Shown: positions 53,726 to 62,462 of the stretch, piece by piece | Position numbering within the stretch: the stretch's first letter is position 1 | How the letters are laid out: each line of letters begins with the position of its first letter | NCBI RefSeq assembly: GCF_927798115.1 | Contig: NZ_CAKMMG010000001.1 | Location: 2,356,001 to 2,420,000, forward strand | Source of the DNA: Paenibacillus auburnensis | GTDB taxonomy: Bacteria; Bacillota; Bacilli; Paenibacillales; Paenibacillaceae | DNA length: 64,000 nucleotides | Direction: 5' to 3' | Position numbers and translations under genes: made by a program | Notes under the pieces: generated by a model | The model's input: only the letters and a program-made list of their open reading frames with translations | Told to the model about the DNA's origin: nothing | Databases searched by the model: none

Positions 53726-53752
53726 GAAAAGCCGGTGATTGTCACCGGCTTT
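53726..53752 (-). terminator. hairpin between S component and ATPase genes
   Basis: Perfect 11-bp stem AAAGCCGGTGA / TCACCGGCTTT with a 3-base loop; on the minus strand TTTTCTGTT follows. It may attenuate transcription so the S component is made in excess of the ATPase (inference). Confidence 0.65.
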
Positions 53753-53767
53753 CTGTTAAATCCTATG

Positions 53768-54337
53768 TTAGTTCAGCTTTCTTAAGCTTCCCTGCCGGGT
53801 CCGGGTCTTAGCATAGGCTGCTGCGAGCAGTGTGCCAATGACCCCCACGGTTACAATATTTGCCGCTCCGGCGATCAGTCCTTGCGTAAACACCTTGTTC
53901 GCCGGCTCTGCATAAATGAGTATATCCAGCGTTGGTGCTACAGCGAACCAGGCAATGGCATTTGCTGCGATCTGGGCGAGATTGAACCGGATGATTTCTT
54001 TTCTGCCAAACTCCCCGTCCTGTATAGAGATTCCAGCCACAAGCAGGCCGATAATCAGCCCGACCAGCCCTGAGGAGATTACCCAGCTGAACCAGGGGGA
54101 ACCGTAAAAAATGGCATCCTTCAGCGTGTGGCCGATCAATCCGATCAGCAGTCCGGCAACGGGTCCGTACAACAATGCGAACAATGCAAGCAGCGCATAA
54201 GTGGTCTCAATATTCGTATTCGGAATGCCGGGGGGAATTGAACCGAACCTTCCCAAAATTACGAATAATGCCGAACCGATTCCAACCGCTACAATCGTTC
54301 TGATAGATAATATATCTTTTTTGGCCACCTGCTTCAT
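53768..54337 (-). CDS. ECF transporter substrate-binding (S) component, UPF0397 family
   Basis: 189 residues with about five membrane helices. The N-terminus [32 protein letters not shown] is the UPF0397 hallmark; these are annotated as riboflavin-type S components, but the substrate is not proven. First gene of the module, with TATAAT at 54364-54359 about 25 bp before the ATG. That leaves no room for a vitamin riboswitch between the promoter and the gene. Confidence 0.9.
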   Translation of the reverse strand: MKQVAKKDILSIRTIVAVGIGSALFVILGRFGSIPPGIPNTNIETTYALLALFALLYGPVAGLLIGLIGHTLKDAIFYGSPWFSWVISSGLVGLIIGLLVAGISIQDGEFGRKEIIRFNLAQIAANAIAWFAVAPTLDILIYAEPANKVFTQGLIAGAANIVTVGVIGTLLAAAYAKTRTRQGSLRKLN

Positions 54338-54397
54338 CTCCCTTATGTATTTTTAGGAATTATACATCGGTTTACTAGGGATTACTATAGATTTATT

Positions 54398-54443
54398 AAA
54401 AAAAGATCTGCGTAGCGCTGTAACAGCCGCTCTGCAGATCTTT
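54398..54443 (-). terminator. intrinsic terminator of the Ig-like protein gene
   Basis: Minus strand AAAGATCTGC..GCAGATCTTT with an inner GCGGCTG-TTA-CAGCGC stem, then seven T, directly after the stop at 54451. Confidence 0.92.
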
Positions 54444-54450
54444 ATGTTGC

Positions 54451-56700
54451 TTATTTTACGGTAACGGATACCGTTACCGTTTTGTTGTTCCACTTGCCTT
54501 TAATTGACGTTGTTCCTTTGCTTACTGCTGTAATCGTTCCGGATGCATTCACCTTCGCCACAGATGGTTTGGAGCTTGTCCAGACTACACTTCCTGTGAC
54601 ATTGGCAGTTTTGCCGGTATCATATAGTGCCGTCACGACTACACTCTGGGAGGATCCGGCAGCAAGAGCAAGTTTAGACTCATTTACAGTAAGCTTGACC
54701 AGCTTAGGAACTACGGTGACTTTGACTGTAGCGGTAATGCCCTGGTATGAACCAGTCAACGTTGCCGTGCCTTCGGCCATAGCCTTAACCGATGTTCCCT
54801 TCACTGCAGCCACTTCCGGATTGGAGGATTCCCAGTCCATTCCGCCGGAGAAGTTCGCCGACTTGCCGTTAGCGAAAAACCCGGTTACTTTGATAGTTTT
54901 GGATGCTTTGACGTTCAATTCCAGTGTAGCAGGCTCTACAACCAGCTTCACAACCTTCTGCTCAATCGTTACCGGAATGCTGATGGTCTTGTTGGCATAG
55001 GTACCTTTGAGGGTAGCTGTACCTTTGGTCAAGCCTTTGATCACTTTGCCGCTAGCAATTTGTTTAATCACGGCATTCGTTCCGGTAACCTCCCAGGCAA
55101 TCGTACCGGAGACATCAAGCTCGTCACCATTTTCGAGCACTGCGTTCACTGACGGCAGCGGCTGCTCTTCACCAATAACCAGTCCCAGTCCGTCTTCAGG
55201 CCCGATCAGGATCAGGACTTTGTTCAGGACTGTCACCTTCAGCTCGACGCTCTTCGCGCGCACTTCCGAGCCCGGCAAGGAGACATTGCCCTTCTTGATC
55301 TTGCCGGTAATGGTTACTGTCCCTGCTTTGACCGCAGCAAGCTTGCCGTCTTTAATCTCAGCGATCTCATTATTGGCAGAAGTCCATACGATTTCCGGGC
55401 TGATATCCAGCTTGGTACCGTCCAGCTTAGTGCCGCTTACTTTCGGCAGGGTAAGGGTATCGGATGTATACATTTCCTGCTCGGACTTCTCAAGTGTCAG
55501 ATCCGTAATTGTCGGATACACAGTCACTTTGAGCGTCTTGCTGACACCCAGGTTCTCTGCTTTAATCACTGCCGATCCAACGGCTTTGGCGGTAACAGTC
55601 GCCGCGGCGGCATCTGCTGATGCTGTAGCATCCTTTGCCACCGTCACTGCCAGCTGATTGTCCGAAGTCCATGTTGCATCCGCAGACTGGTTCTGGGTTG
55701 AGTTAGCGGCATTTCTCATTTTCGCCATAACCTTCAGGCTTTCACCAAGGAAAAGAGTCTGGTCATCCGAAGGCGTCAATAGAATCGCCTCATAAGGAGA
55801 ACGGACATATACATCCACTGCCTTGGATACCCCAAGGTAGCTTGCTTTAATTACTGTTTTTCCGGAAGCCAGCACGGTGATTGTTCCGGCTTTTACAGTT
55901 GCGACGCTCTCATTCGAGCTTGACCATTCGGCCAGACCCGTAACAGATTCTTCCTTACTGCTCTCCGTTGCTTGAGTCATAGCTGTCAATTCCACCGGGT
56001 CATCTCCGACCAGCAGTTCCAGCTCCTGGACAACGTCAGTGGCATCTTTCACTTTCAGTACAATCGCTGAATACGGCAGCCCTACCTCTGCTTTGAATGA
56101 TGCAGTCAAGCCTTTGTATTTAGCCGTAATGGTGGCCGTTCCTTCTCCCACCAGTGTGATTTGTCCATCATCGACAGTCAGCACTCCCGCATTGGAACTG
56201 CTCCAGTCGGCATCGGCGGATACCTCCTTAACCGAAGTAGCCGATTCGCCGCCTGTTGCTTTAGCTTTGACCTGCAGCGTTTCTTCGCTGTCGCCTAATT
56301 TATAATTTCCGCCGGAGCTGTACTCCAGAGTTAATTCCTTATACGGATGGGTAACGGACACCTCAAGAGTGGCTACCGCATTGTTGTATGTAGCCGTGAT
56401 CATCGCCGTACCGGTTGCTACCGGTTTGAGCAGGCCGTTGAGTACTGTGACAACATTAGTATTCGAGGATACCCAAGTCGAAGCAGCTGTTACATCCCTT
56501 TTAGAGGAGGACCCTTCCAGACTGGCATAGACTTTGATTTGTTTGGGTGTCTGTCCCACGGTAAGCTCTACTTTTGCCGAACTGTCGAAATCGATTGAGA
56601 TGGTATCGCCTGTAGCTGCAAAGACGTTTACCGGAAAAGCTACGGCAGCGAGCAATATCATAATGAGGAGCATTTTCGTCATTTTCCTGTACACAGTCAT
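54451..56700 (-). CDS. secreted protein with eight BIG2-type Ig-like repeats
   Basis: 749 residues: a signal peptide (KMLLIMILLAAVAFPVNVFAA) and then eight tandem modules of 80-100 residues. Each ends in a pattern like W-S-S-N-x-x-V-A-T-V-x-x-G-x-I-T-A-x-x-x-G-T-A-x-I-x-A-x-Y, the bacterial Ig-like domain 2 hallmark. No catalytic domain, LPxTG sorting signal or SLH domain is present, so surface retention is unexplained; it may be a cell-wall or matrix protein. AAGGAG precedes the ATG. Flanked by its own terminator, so probably monocistronic. Confidence 0.9.
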   Translation of the reverse strand: MTVYRKMTKMLLIMILLAAVAFPVNVFAATGDTISIDFDSSAKVELTVGQTPKQIKVYASLEGSSSKRDVTAASTWVSSNTNVVTVLNGLLKPVATGTAMITATYNNAVATLEVSVTHPYKELTLEYSSGGNYKLGDSEETLQVKAKATGGESATSVKEVSADADWSSSNAGVLTVDDGQITLVGEGTATITAKYKGLTASFKAEVGLPYSAIVLKVKDATDVVQELELLVGDDPVELTAMTQATESSKEESVTGLAEWSSSNESVATVKAGTITVLASGKTVIKASYLGVSKAVDVYVRSPYEAILLTPSDDQTLFLGESLKVMAKMRNAANSTQNQSADATWTSDNQLAVTVAKDATASADAAAATVTAKAVGSAVIKAENLGVSKTLKVTVYPTITDLTLEKSEQEMYTSDTLTLPKVSGTKLDGTKLDISPEIVWTSANNEIAEIKDGKLAAVKAGTVTITGKIKKGNVSLPGSEVRAKSVELKVTVLNKVLILIGPEDGLGLVIGEEQPLPSVNAVLENGDELDVSGTIAWEVTGTNAVIKQIASGKVIKGLTKGTATLKGTYANKTISIPVTIEQKVVKLVVEPATLELNVKASKTIKVTGFFANGKSANFSGGMDWESSNPEVAAVKGTSVKAMAEGTATLTGSYQGITATVKVTVVPKLVKLTVNESKLALAAGSSQSVVVTALYDTGKTANVTGSVVWTSSKPSVAKVNASGTITAVSKGTTSIKGKWNNKTVTVSVTVK

Positions 56701-56874
56701 CTATTCTCTCCTTAGGCAGTAAGTTTATCGGTGGTCAATTACCACACTCTTCCACTATATCGACAATTACGCCTGAAGTGTTTACTTAATTTTCAGTTTC
56801 GAATGAATTCGGGACTTTGTTACTATATAAAATGAACAAAAATATTAGAGTACAGGATCAGTCGCAACTCCGGT

Positions 56875-57000
56875 GAATATTTGGACTTCCGGCCGCTGTT
56901 GTCTTCAGATTTCTTGATTTTAACCGCTTTTAGCGGTAGAAATCCGAAGACAAAGGCGGACGCTGACGCTCCTACAGTTCCAAAATCCCCCTCCATTGCT
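56875..57000. repeat. structured dispersed element, copy 2
   Basis: Same plan as 38956-39079: GAATATTTGG, TTCCGGCCGCTGTT, arms TTGTCTTCAGATTTC (56899-56913) and GAAATCCGAAGACAA (56939-56953), inner ACCGC/GCGGT, then AAAGGCGGACGCT, CGCTCCT and CCCCTCC. The rest of this 328-bp gap (56701-57028) shows nothing else. Confidence 0.85.
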
Positions 57001-57028
57001 CTCCTTTTCTCATATTTTAAAGTTCCTC

Positions 57029-57466
57029 TTATATAGTAAATTTTAGGGTAAGCATAGACAGTGCCTTTTGTAGAATAGGCACGTTGTTAGCGTATAAGCT
57101 GCTCTTCCCCCGCTCCCAGGCTGCCTCCGGCTCATGCCATTCCACGGCGTTAATCTCTTCAGCCTGCGCTTTGGTCACCCCGCCCACCGCTTCCACCAGG
57201 AAGTAATGGACTTCCTTATCGACTTTACCGTGCAACGGATGCTGAAAAGTATATTTAATAATATCGATGGGTGCCTTGATTATTCCGACGGTGCCTGTCT
57301 CCTCACGGATTTCCCGCAGCGCCGTCTCCTCTACGGTCTCCCCGTCCTCCATCTTGCCTTTGGGCAGCGCCACTTTGCCGTAGCGGTCCACGATCAGCTG
57401 TATTTCCAGCTGCCCGCTGCCTCTCCGGTACACCACGCCACCCGCTGAAATTTGCTTATGCGCCAT
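57029..57466 (-). CDS. Nudix hydrolase
   Basis: 145 residues. The Nudix box G-x5-E-x7-REUxEExGU is complete: GKMEDGETVEETALREIREETG (residues ~37-58, ends E and G in place). Hydrolyses nucleoside diphosphate-linked compounds; the substrate is unknown. AAGGAG precedes the ATG and is itself the end of a leader repeat shared with cdd and the HIT gene. The nearest upstream gene, mtaB, is on the same strand about 160 bp away. Confidence 0.94.
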   Translation of the reverse strand: MAHKQISAGGVVYRRGSGQLEIQLIVDRYGKVALPKGKMEDGETVEETALREIREETGTVGIIKAPIDIIKYTFQHPLHGKVDKEVHYFLVEAVGGVTKAQAEEINAVEWHEPEAAWERGKSSLYANNVPILQKALSMLTLKFTI

Positions 57467-57483
57467 GTTGATAGCTCCTTAAA

Positions 57484-57561
57484 AGTTTTGTAGCATAGCA
57501 TCACTGAATCATCAGCGTCAAAACTCGCTTCGGAAGCATTCGCTTAGTTTTGCACCATCAG
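57484..57561 (-). repeat. leader repeat abutting the Nudix ribosome site
   Basis: One full 62-bp unit (57484-57545) and the start of another. In the gene's sense: CAAAACT, GCTTCCGAAGC, GAGTTTTG, a variable middle ending TATGCT, then ACAAAACTTTTAAGGAG. Third locus of the family at 22783 and 33372. A separate inverted repeat, GCAAG..CTTCAT with ATGAA..CTTGC (57565-57609), follows. Confidence 0.85.
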
Positions 57562-57624
57562 ATAGCAAGAAGGACTTCATCTCCCGCGGGAAATGAAATC
57601 CTTGCTTGCGGCCATCTATAGATG

Positions 57625-58968
57625 CTAGTGTGCGATTGAACGAAGCTCAGTCCGGCTGATGCCTACCAGCTCGCCCTTACATTCATTGACTCCGGCTTCG
57701 GTAATTTTCACCTGGCAAAGCTCACCCTGCAGCGAATCATCGCCGCGGAAGAATACCTGAAGGTAATTGTCACTGAAGCCGTGCTGGATGCTGCGGCCCG
57801 GTGCATCTTTGGCGGACCGCTCGGCAATAACCGATACGGTCTTGCCGACGAAATTACGGGCATACGCAAGCTGCATCTCCTCGGAGAGGTCGATTAGCTG
57901 CTGAACACGGGCATTCTTGATCTCTTCATCGACCTGGTTTAGCATCCGCGCAGCCGGTGTGCCTGTCCGCTTCGAATACGGGAATACATGCATCTCGGAG
58001 TAGTTCACGGCCTTCATGAAGTCATAGCCGGCACGGAACATTTCCTCCGTCTCACCTGGGAAGCCGACGATTACGTCGGTTGTAATGCCGACATCCGGCA
58101 TGGCCTGGCGGATCAGCTGCATTTTGGCGTAATATTCCTCAGTCGTATACTTGCGGCGCATAGCTTTGAGTACATCGTTATGTCCGGCCTGGAGCGGAAT
58201 ATGCAGGTGGCGGCACATTTTGGAGCTCCGGTTCAGCACATCCAGCAGTTTCTCGTCAATCTGGCTGGCTTCAATCGAGCTGATGCGCACCCGCTCCAGC
58301 CCGTCCACTTTGTCCAGCTCCCAGAGCAGATCAGCGAGACGATAGTTGTCCAGATCATCGCCGTAGCCTCCGGTGTGAATCCCGGTGAGTACAAATTCCT
58401 TGTAGCCTGCCTCAACCAGCTGATGCGCCTGGGCAACGATGGATTTCGGGTCACGGCTGCGTGACAGTCCGCGCGACCACGGAATAATGCAGAAAGTGCA
58501 GAAGTTGTTACAGCCATCCTGAATTTTCATAAAGGCCCGCGTCCGGTCGGCAAAGCCAGGCACATCCAGCTCCTCAAATTCACGCGTCTTCATAATATTG
58601 CGCACGGCATTAACCGGCTGGCGGGATTCCTGTATATTCTTGACATGGGTCATAATATGCTCACGGTCCTGGTTGCCGATGACCAGATCGACGCCGGGAA
58701 TATCGAGAATCTCGCCGGGAGAGGTCTGCGCATAGCAGCCCGTTACAGCTACGATGGCCTCCGGGTTGCGGCGCACGGCGCGGCGGATCATCTGCCGGCT
58801 TTTTTTGTCGCCGGTGTTCGTTACTGTACAGGTATTGATCAAATACACATCGGCAGAGCCCTCGAAATCCACCTGCTCGTAACCTTCATTTTTGAAAAGC
58901 TGCCAGATGGCTTCAGTGTCATAGAAATTGACTTTACAACCTAAAGTATAAAATGCTACGGATGGCAT
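57625..58968 (-). CDS. mtaB: tRNA t6A37 methylthiotransferase MtaB
   Basis: Radical-SAM enzyme converting t6A to ms2t6A in tRNA. 447 residues. The N-terminal UPF0004 domain holds one Fe-S cluster (C11, C47, C78); the radical-SAM motif is C153-x3-C157-x2-C160 (GCNNFCTFC); a TRAM domain ends the protein. It follows rsmE by 3 bp, as in the B. subtilis yqeU-yqeV pair. Confidence 0.96.
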   Translation of the reverse strand: MPSVAFYTLGCKVNFYDTEAIWQLFKNEGYEQVDFEGSADVYLINTCTVTNTGDKKSRQMIRRAVRRNPEAIVAVTGCYAQTSPGEILDIPGVDLVIGNQDREHIMTHVKNIQESRQPVNAVRNIMKTREFEELDVPGFADRTRAFMKIQDGCNNFCTFCIIPWSRGLSRSRDPKSIVAQAHQLVEAGYKEFVLTGIHTGGYGDDLDNYRLADLLWELDKVDGLERVRISSIEASQIDEKLLDVLNRSSKMCRHLHIPLQAGHNDVLKAMRRKYTTEEYYAKMQLIRQAMPDVGITTDVIVGFPGETEEMFRAGYDFMKAVNYSEMHVFPYSKRTGTPAARMLNQVDEEIKNARVQQLIDLSEEMQLAYARNFVGKTVSVIAERSAKDAPGRSIQHGFSDNYLQVFFRGDDSLQGELCQVKITEAGVNECKGELVGISRTELRSIAH

Positions 58969-58971
58969 TGT

Positions 58972-59736
58972 TCAAGCTCCCCCCATTTCTCCGGATTCAT
59001 ATAGAATACATGCTGCAGCGACCATACCTGCTGTCTCGCAGCGCAGAATACGGCTTCCAAGTCCAACGGATACTGCCCCGGCTTCTTCGGCCGCACGGCA
59101 TTCCTCCGGGCTGAAGCCACCTTCGGGTCCAACGACGATCATGACCTTGCCCGCAGACTCCGGAGGGAGCGCGGATAGCCAAGGAGCAGCGGCACTGCGC
59201 AGCTGCAGGCCTTCTTCCTTTTCATAACAGAAGTATACCGCATCGTACCCGCTGAAGCTCTGTAGCAGCTGCTTCCAGCTTAGCGGTGAAAGCACGGCCG
59301 GCACGATATTCCGGTGTGCCTGCTCGGCGGCTTCCTTGGTGATTTTGCGCCAGCGCTCCAGCCGCTTGCTCTCCTTACGCTCATCATACTGCACGATGGT
59401 ACGTTCTGAGAGGAAGGGGGCAAAGGCCACCGCACCGATTTCGGTGCATTTTTGAATGACCGTTTCCAGCTTGTCGCCCTTAGGCAGACTCTGGGCCACC
59501 GTGATTTTGATACGCGGCTCATGGGTCATCTCCAGGGGTTCCAGGATGTTCACTACAACCTCGCCAATTTCAATCAATGCAATTTCCACCAGGGCTTCAC
59601 GGGAGACGCCATCGCTTACAATCAGCTTGTCCCCCGCCTTACCGCGCATGACCTTAGCGATATGTCGGGCATCTTCGCCCCCAATGCTCACCTGATCCGT
59701 GCCAAACTGCTCGGGTGCTACAAAATAACGCTGCAT
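58972..59736 (-). CDS. rsmE: 16S rRNA m3U1498 methyltransferase RsmE
   Basis: SPOUT-class methyltransferase. 254 residues with an N-terminal PUA-like domain (MQRYFVAPEQF, GGEDARHIAKVMR) and the knotted SAM site IVVGPEGGFSPEEC and LGSRILRCETAGM. The ATG at 59736 follows GAGG; the frame to 59748 is unlikely. Co-transcribed with mtaB and separated from the M50 gene by a terminator. Confidence 0.96.
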   Translation of the reverse strand: MQRYFVAPEQFGTDQVSIGGEDARHIAKVMRGKAGDKLIVSDGVSREALVEIALIEIGEVVVNILEPLEMTHEPRIKITVAQSLPKGDKLETVIQKCTEIGAVAFAPFLSERTIVQYDERKESKRLERWRKITKEAAEQAHRNIVPAVLSPLSWKQLLQSFSGYDAVYFCYEKEEGLQLRSAAAPWLSALPPESAGKVMIVVGPEGGFSPEECRAAEEAGAVSVGLGSRILRCETAGMVAAACILYESGEMGGA

Positions 59737-59768
59737 ATTCAACCTCATTCTGTTCGATTATTCAGCGT

Positions 59769-59810
59769 AAAAACGGCGGCGTTCCTGCTGTCCAGGTCTC
59801 CGGCCGCCGC
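59769..59810 (-). terminator. intrinsic terminator after the M50 gene
   Basis: Minus strand CGGCGGC..GCCGCCG (7 bp, 59809-59803 with 59780-59774) with an inner CCTG/CAGG stem, then T5. Ends the tag/prmA/M50 side before rsmE. Confidence 0.7.
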
Positions 59811-59886
59811 TCCTTACGCACATGTAAACCCTCTAAAAATAACACATTACATCATACAACGTTTGCCTGTCTGTGAACAGCCCCTG

Positions 59887-60579
59887 TTACAGTGCTCCAT
59901 ATCCGAACAGCTTGAGGAACAGATTGATAAAGTCAGTAGCAATTTGCTGTGACCATGTGTTCAGCGGCCGGATGGTATAAGCGCTCAGTCCGGGAATGAA
60001 GATGATCAACAAGAAGATAAAGACCGTCCACTGTTCATATTGCTGTAATTTGCCGCGGATCGGACCCGGGGCGATGTCTTCCACAATCCGGTAGCCGTCC
60101 AGCGGCGGCAGCGGAATCAGGTTGAACACAAACAGGAAGAAATTGAACGGAATAAACATTCCGAAGAACCAGTATATCGCTCTTAACAATTGCTCATTCG
60201 TTATCGATTCCATTACGCCCGTTGCAAAAAGTGCCGCATAGATCAGCGCACCAAGAATACCAAGCAGCAGATTGCTGATCGGTCCGGCAGCAGATACAAT
60301 AACCCCCATCAGCCGCGGGCGGCTGAAATTGTCGCGGTTCACCGGAACCGGACGGGCCCAGCCGAATCCGGCAATGAGCAGCAATATAATACCGAACAGA
60401 TCAAAATGAACGGCAGGATTCAGTGTCATGCGGCCCAGCAGTCTTGCCGTCGGATCACCGAATTTGTTGGCAAAGTAGGCGTGAGCGAACTCATGCACAG
60501 TAAATGCGATCACAATTGTAATCAGAAAAAACGGAAGCTGCTGCAGGGGATATACTAAAATACGATCCAATGAATCCAT
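59887..60579 (-). CDS. site-2 protease family (M50) membrane metalloprotease
   Basis: 230 residues with about six membrane segments. The zinc motif H29-E30-x2-H33 (HEFAH) lies in the first helix, with the distal Asp in LIPLPPLDGYRI. The short YwhC-like form has no PDZ domain, so a regulated sigma-factor role is not implied. AAGAGG precedes the ATG, only 2 bp after prmA. In B. subtilis prmA is followed directly by rsmE, so this gene is an insertion in the order. Confidence 0.92.
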   Translation of the reverse strand: MDSLDRILVYPLQQLPFFLITIVIAFTVHEFAHAYFANKFGDPTARLLGRMTLNPAVHFDLFGIILLLIAGFGWARPVPVNRDNFSRPRLMGVIVSAAGPISNLLLGILGALIYAALFATGVMESITNEQLLRAIYWFFGMFIPFNFFLFVFNLIPLPPLDGYRIVEDIAPGPIRGKLQQYEQWTVFIFLLIIFIPGLSAYTIRPLNTWSQQIATDFINLFLKLFGYGAL

Positions 60580-60581
60580 CT

Positions 60582-61631
60582 CTACCTCTTTCCGGCTGTA
60601 ATTGCCACCCAGTCTTCTTCACGGGTAATTTCCATAATCTCAAAACCGGAAGCCTCAAGTGCCTGTGTCACAAGACCTTCCTTATCCTTATAGATGCCGG
60701 AGGTAATATAAATCCCGCCCGGCTGCAGTGCACGGAATACATCATCTGTGAACAGCACAAGAATCTCCGCCAGAATGTTAGCCACTATCAGCTTAACAGG
60801 AAGTGTCACTCCAAGGCCCGAATCTGCCGGAGCTTCAGTCTCCTGCGCATTCGTATAGCCGGGTCTTGCCGCAGGCCACATATCTGCCGCTGCAGTATCC
60901 GCTGCGCCTTCGCCGCCAAGCAGCGACAGCAGGTCGCTTTCTTTTACCGTAACCGATGCCTGCAGTCTGTTCAGGACCACATTTTCCCGGGCACTTTCTA
61001 CCGCGACCGGATCAAGATCCAGTGCAAGTACAGACTTTGCTCCAAGCAGAACCGCACCCACAGCCAGAATACCGGATCCCGTTCCTACGTCGATTACTTC
61101 CTCGCCGCCGCTGATTCTCTTCTCAAGTGCACGCAGGCACAGCGCTGTCGTAGGATGCGTACCTGTTCCGAAGGCCATGCCGGGATCGATTTCAATAATT
61201 TTCTCATCCGGGCCAGCTGGTGTATATTCTTCCCAGGTAGGTTTAATGGTCAGACGCTCCGATACACGCAGCGGCTTGAAATACGCCTTCCAGGCATGAG
61301 CCCATTCGTCCTCGTCCACGGTTTTCCAGGAGATCAGCGCTTTGCCGGGATCAATCCCGAACTCCCGCAGCTCTTCCACACGCGGTGCGACTTCCGAGAT
61401 CACATCGTCCATCGAAACCGTCTCGGCATAGTAACCTTTAATCACAGCTTCACCGATCGGAATATCATTCAGCGGCTCGTCGTATAATTCGCCGTACCGT
61501 GTATCTCTAATTTTACTCAGTGTTCCTGACTCTTCAATGGAAACACCGCCTGCTCCGGCTTCATACAGCAGATTGGATATCATCTCCTGTGCCTCTTCTG
61601 TTGTATGTACCGTCAGTTCATGCCATAACAT
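60582..61631 (-). CDS. prmA: ribosomal protein L11 methyltransferase
   Basis: SAM-dependent trimethylation of L11. 349 residues. The N-terminal substrate domain starts MLWHELTVHTTEEAQEM; the catalytic domain has GMAFGTGTHPTTALCL, VIDVGTGSGILAVGAVLLGAK and VANILAEIL. A 35-40 residue Ala/Pro/Thr-rich insert (around DTAAADMWPAARPGYTNAQE) interrupts the catalytic domain and is longer than in B. subtilis. The ATG at 61631 has AGGAGG ten bases upstream; the frame to 61775 is an artefact that overlaps tag. Confidence 0.95.
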   Translation of the reverse strand: MLWHELTVHTTEEAQEMISNLLYEAGAGGVSIEESGTLSKIRDTRYGELYDEPLNDIPIGEAVIKGYYAETVSMDDVISEVAPRVEELREFGIDPGKALISWKTVDEDEWAHAWKAYFKPLRVSERLTIKPTWEEYTPAGPDEKIIEIDPGMAFGTGTHPTTALCLRALEKRISGGEEVIDVGTGSGILAVGAVLLGAKSVLALDLDPVAVESARENVVLNRLQASVTVKESDLLSLLGGEGAADTAAADMWPAARPGYTNAQETEAPADSGLGVTLPVKLIVANILAEILVLFTDDVFRALQPGGIYITSGIYKDKEGLVTQALEASGFEIMEITREEDWVAITAGKR

Positions 61632-61740
61632 GTGTGTAGGTCCTCCTAAAATAATATGCAGTGGTTGAATATTTAACAGTATAACATTTCTTCTATAGGT
61701 AGCGCCAAAACCGCGACTTCTGTGCGATAGTTCCGTTATT

Positions 61741-62298
61741 TCACCGGCGGCAAAAGCAGTCAGCCGTATGGTCATTCACCATGCCCGAGGCCTGCATAAA
61801 CGCATAACAAATCGTAGAGCCGACAAACTTCATGCCCTTCTTCTTCAGCGCCTTGCTCATCTCGTCAGACTGGGCGGTGGTAGCCGGAACCTCGGAACGT
61901 GTCTTCCACCCGTTAATCAACGGCTTTCCTCCGATAAAGCTCCACAGGTAACCGGCAAAGCTACCCTCATCCCGGCAAATCTGCAAATAGACCTCCGCGT
62001 TCCGCAGAATGGCATTGATCTTCAGACGGTTACGGATAATGTCCGTATCCTGCATCAATGATTCAATTTTTGCTTCATCATACTGGACAATCTTCTGCGG
62101 ATCGAATCCGTCGAAGACTTTCCGGAAATGCTCCCGCTTCTTCAACACGGTATACCAGCTCAGTCCGGCCTGCATGCCTTCCAGCATCAGCAGCTCGAAC
62201 AGCTTCCGGTCATCGTACAGCGGCTTGCCCCATTCTTCGTCGTGGTAGGCGATATAGAGCGGGTCTTCGTTAACCCAGGCACAGCGTGTGATCTTCAA
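61741..62298 (-). CDS. tag: DNA-3-methyladenine glycosylase I
   Basis: Base-excision repair enzyme for 3-methyladenine. 185 residues. The zinc snap uses C6 and H19 (RCAWVNEDPLYIAYHDEEWG) with H and C residues of the C-terminal HTADCFCRR. The catalytic Glu region is FELLMLEGMQAGLSW, and KKGMKFVGSTICYAFMQASGMVNDH is the helix-hairpin region. The start is TTG at 62298 with AAAGGAGAGG upstream. It is 109 bp before prmA. Confidence 0.95.
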   Translation of the reverse strand: MKITRCAWVNEDPLYIAYHDEEWGKPLYDDRKLFELLMLEGMQAGLSWYTVLKKREHFRKVFDGFDPQKIVQYDEAKIESLMQDTDIIRNRLKINAILRNAEVYLQICRDEGSFAGYLWSFIGGKPLINGWKTRSEVPATTAQSDEMSKALKKKGMKFVGSTICYAFMQASGMVNDHTADCFCRR

Positions 62299-62381
62299 AG
62301 CTTGTCCTCTCCTTTGTCTCTCAAGCTGTTATACAAGCGTCGGTCTGCATCAACCATAATAATATTCTATAATATCATATC

Positions 62382-62420
62382 AAAAAAAACCGCCCGCCCC
62401 TGCATTAGGGTATCGGACGG
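62382..62420 (-). terminator. intrinsic terminator of the DUF4179 gene
   Basis: Minus strand CCGTCCGATACCCT..AGGGGCGGGCGG with an imperfect stem, then eight T, 40 bp after the stop at 62463. Confidence 0.85.
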
Positions 62421-62462
62421 CTTAAATTCAATTTCATTATGAGTCTGAACAGTCGGCAGAGT

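Noticed and set aside
54338-54450. Search for a vitamin riboswitch before the ECF S component
   Set aside because: The TATAAT lies about 25 bp before the ATG and the other side is the terminator of the next gene; no aptamer fits.
60570-61487. 305-codon plus frame opposite prmA
   Set aside because: Antisense to a clear prmA; the Cys/His/Arg-rich composition is typical of a shadow frame.
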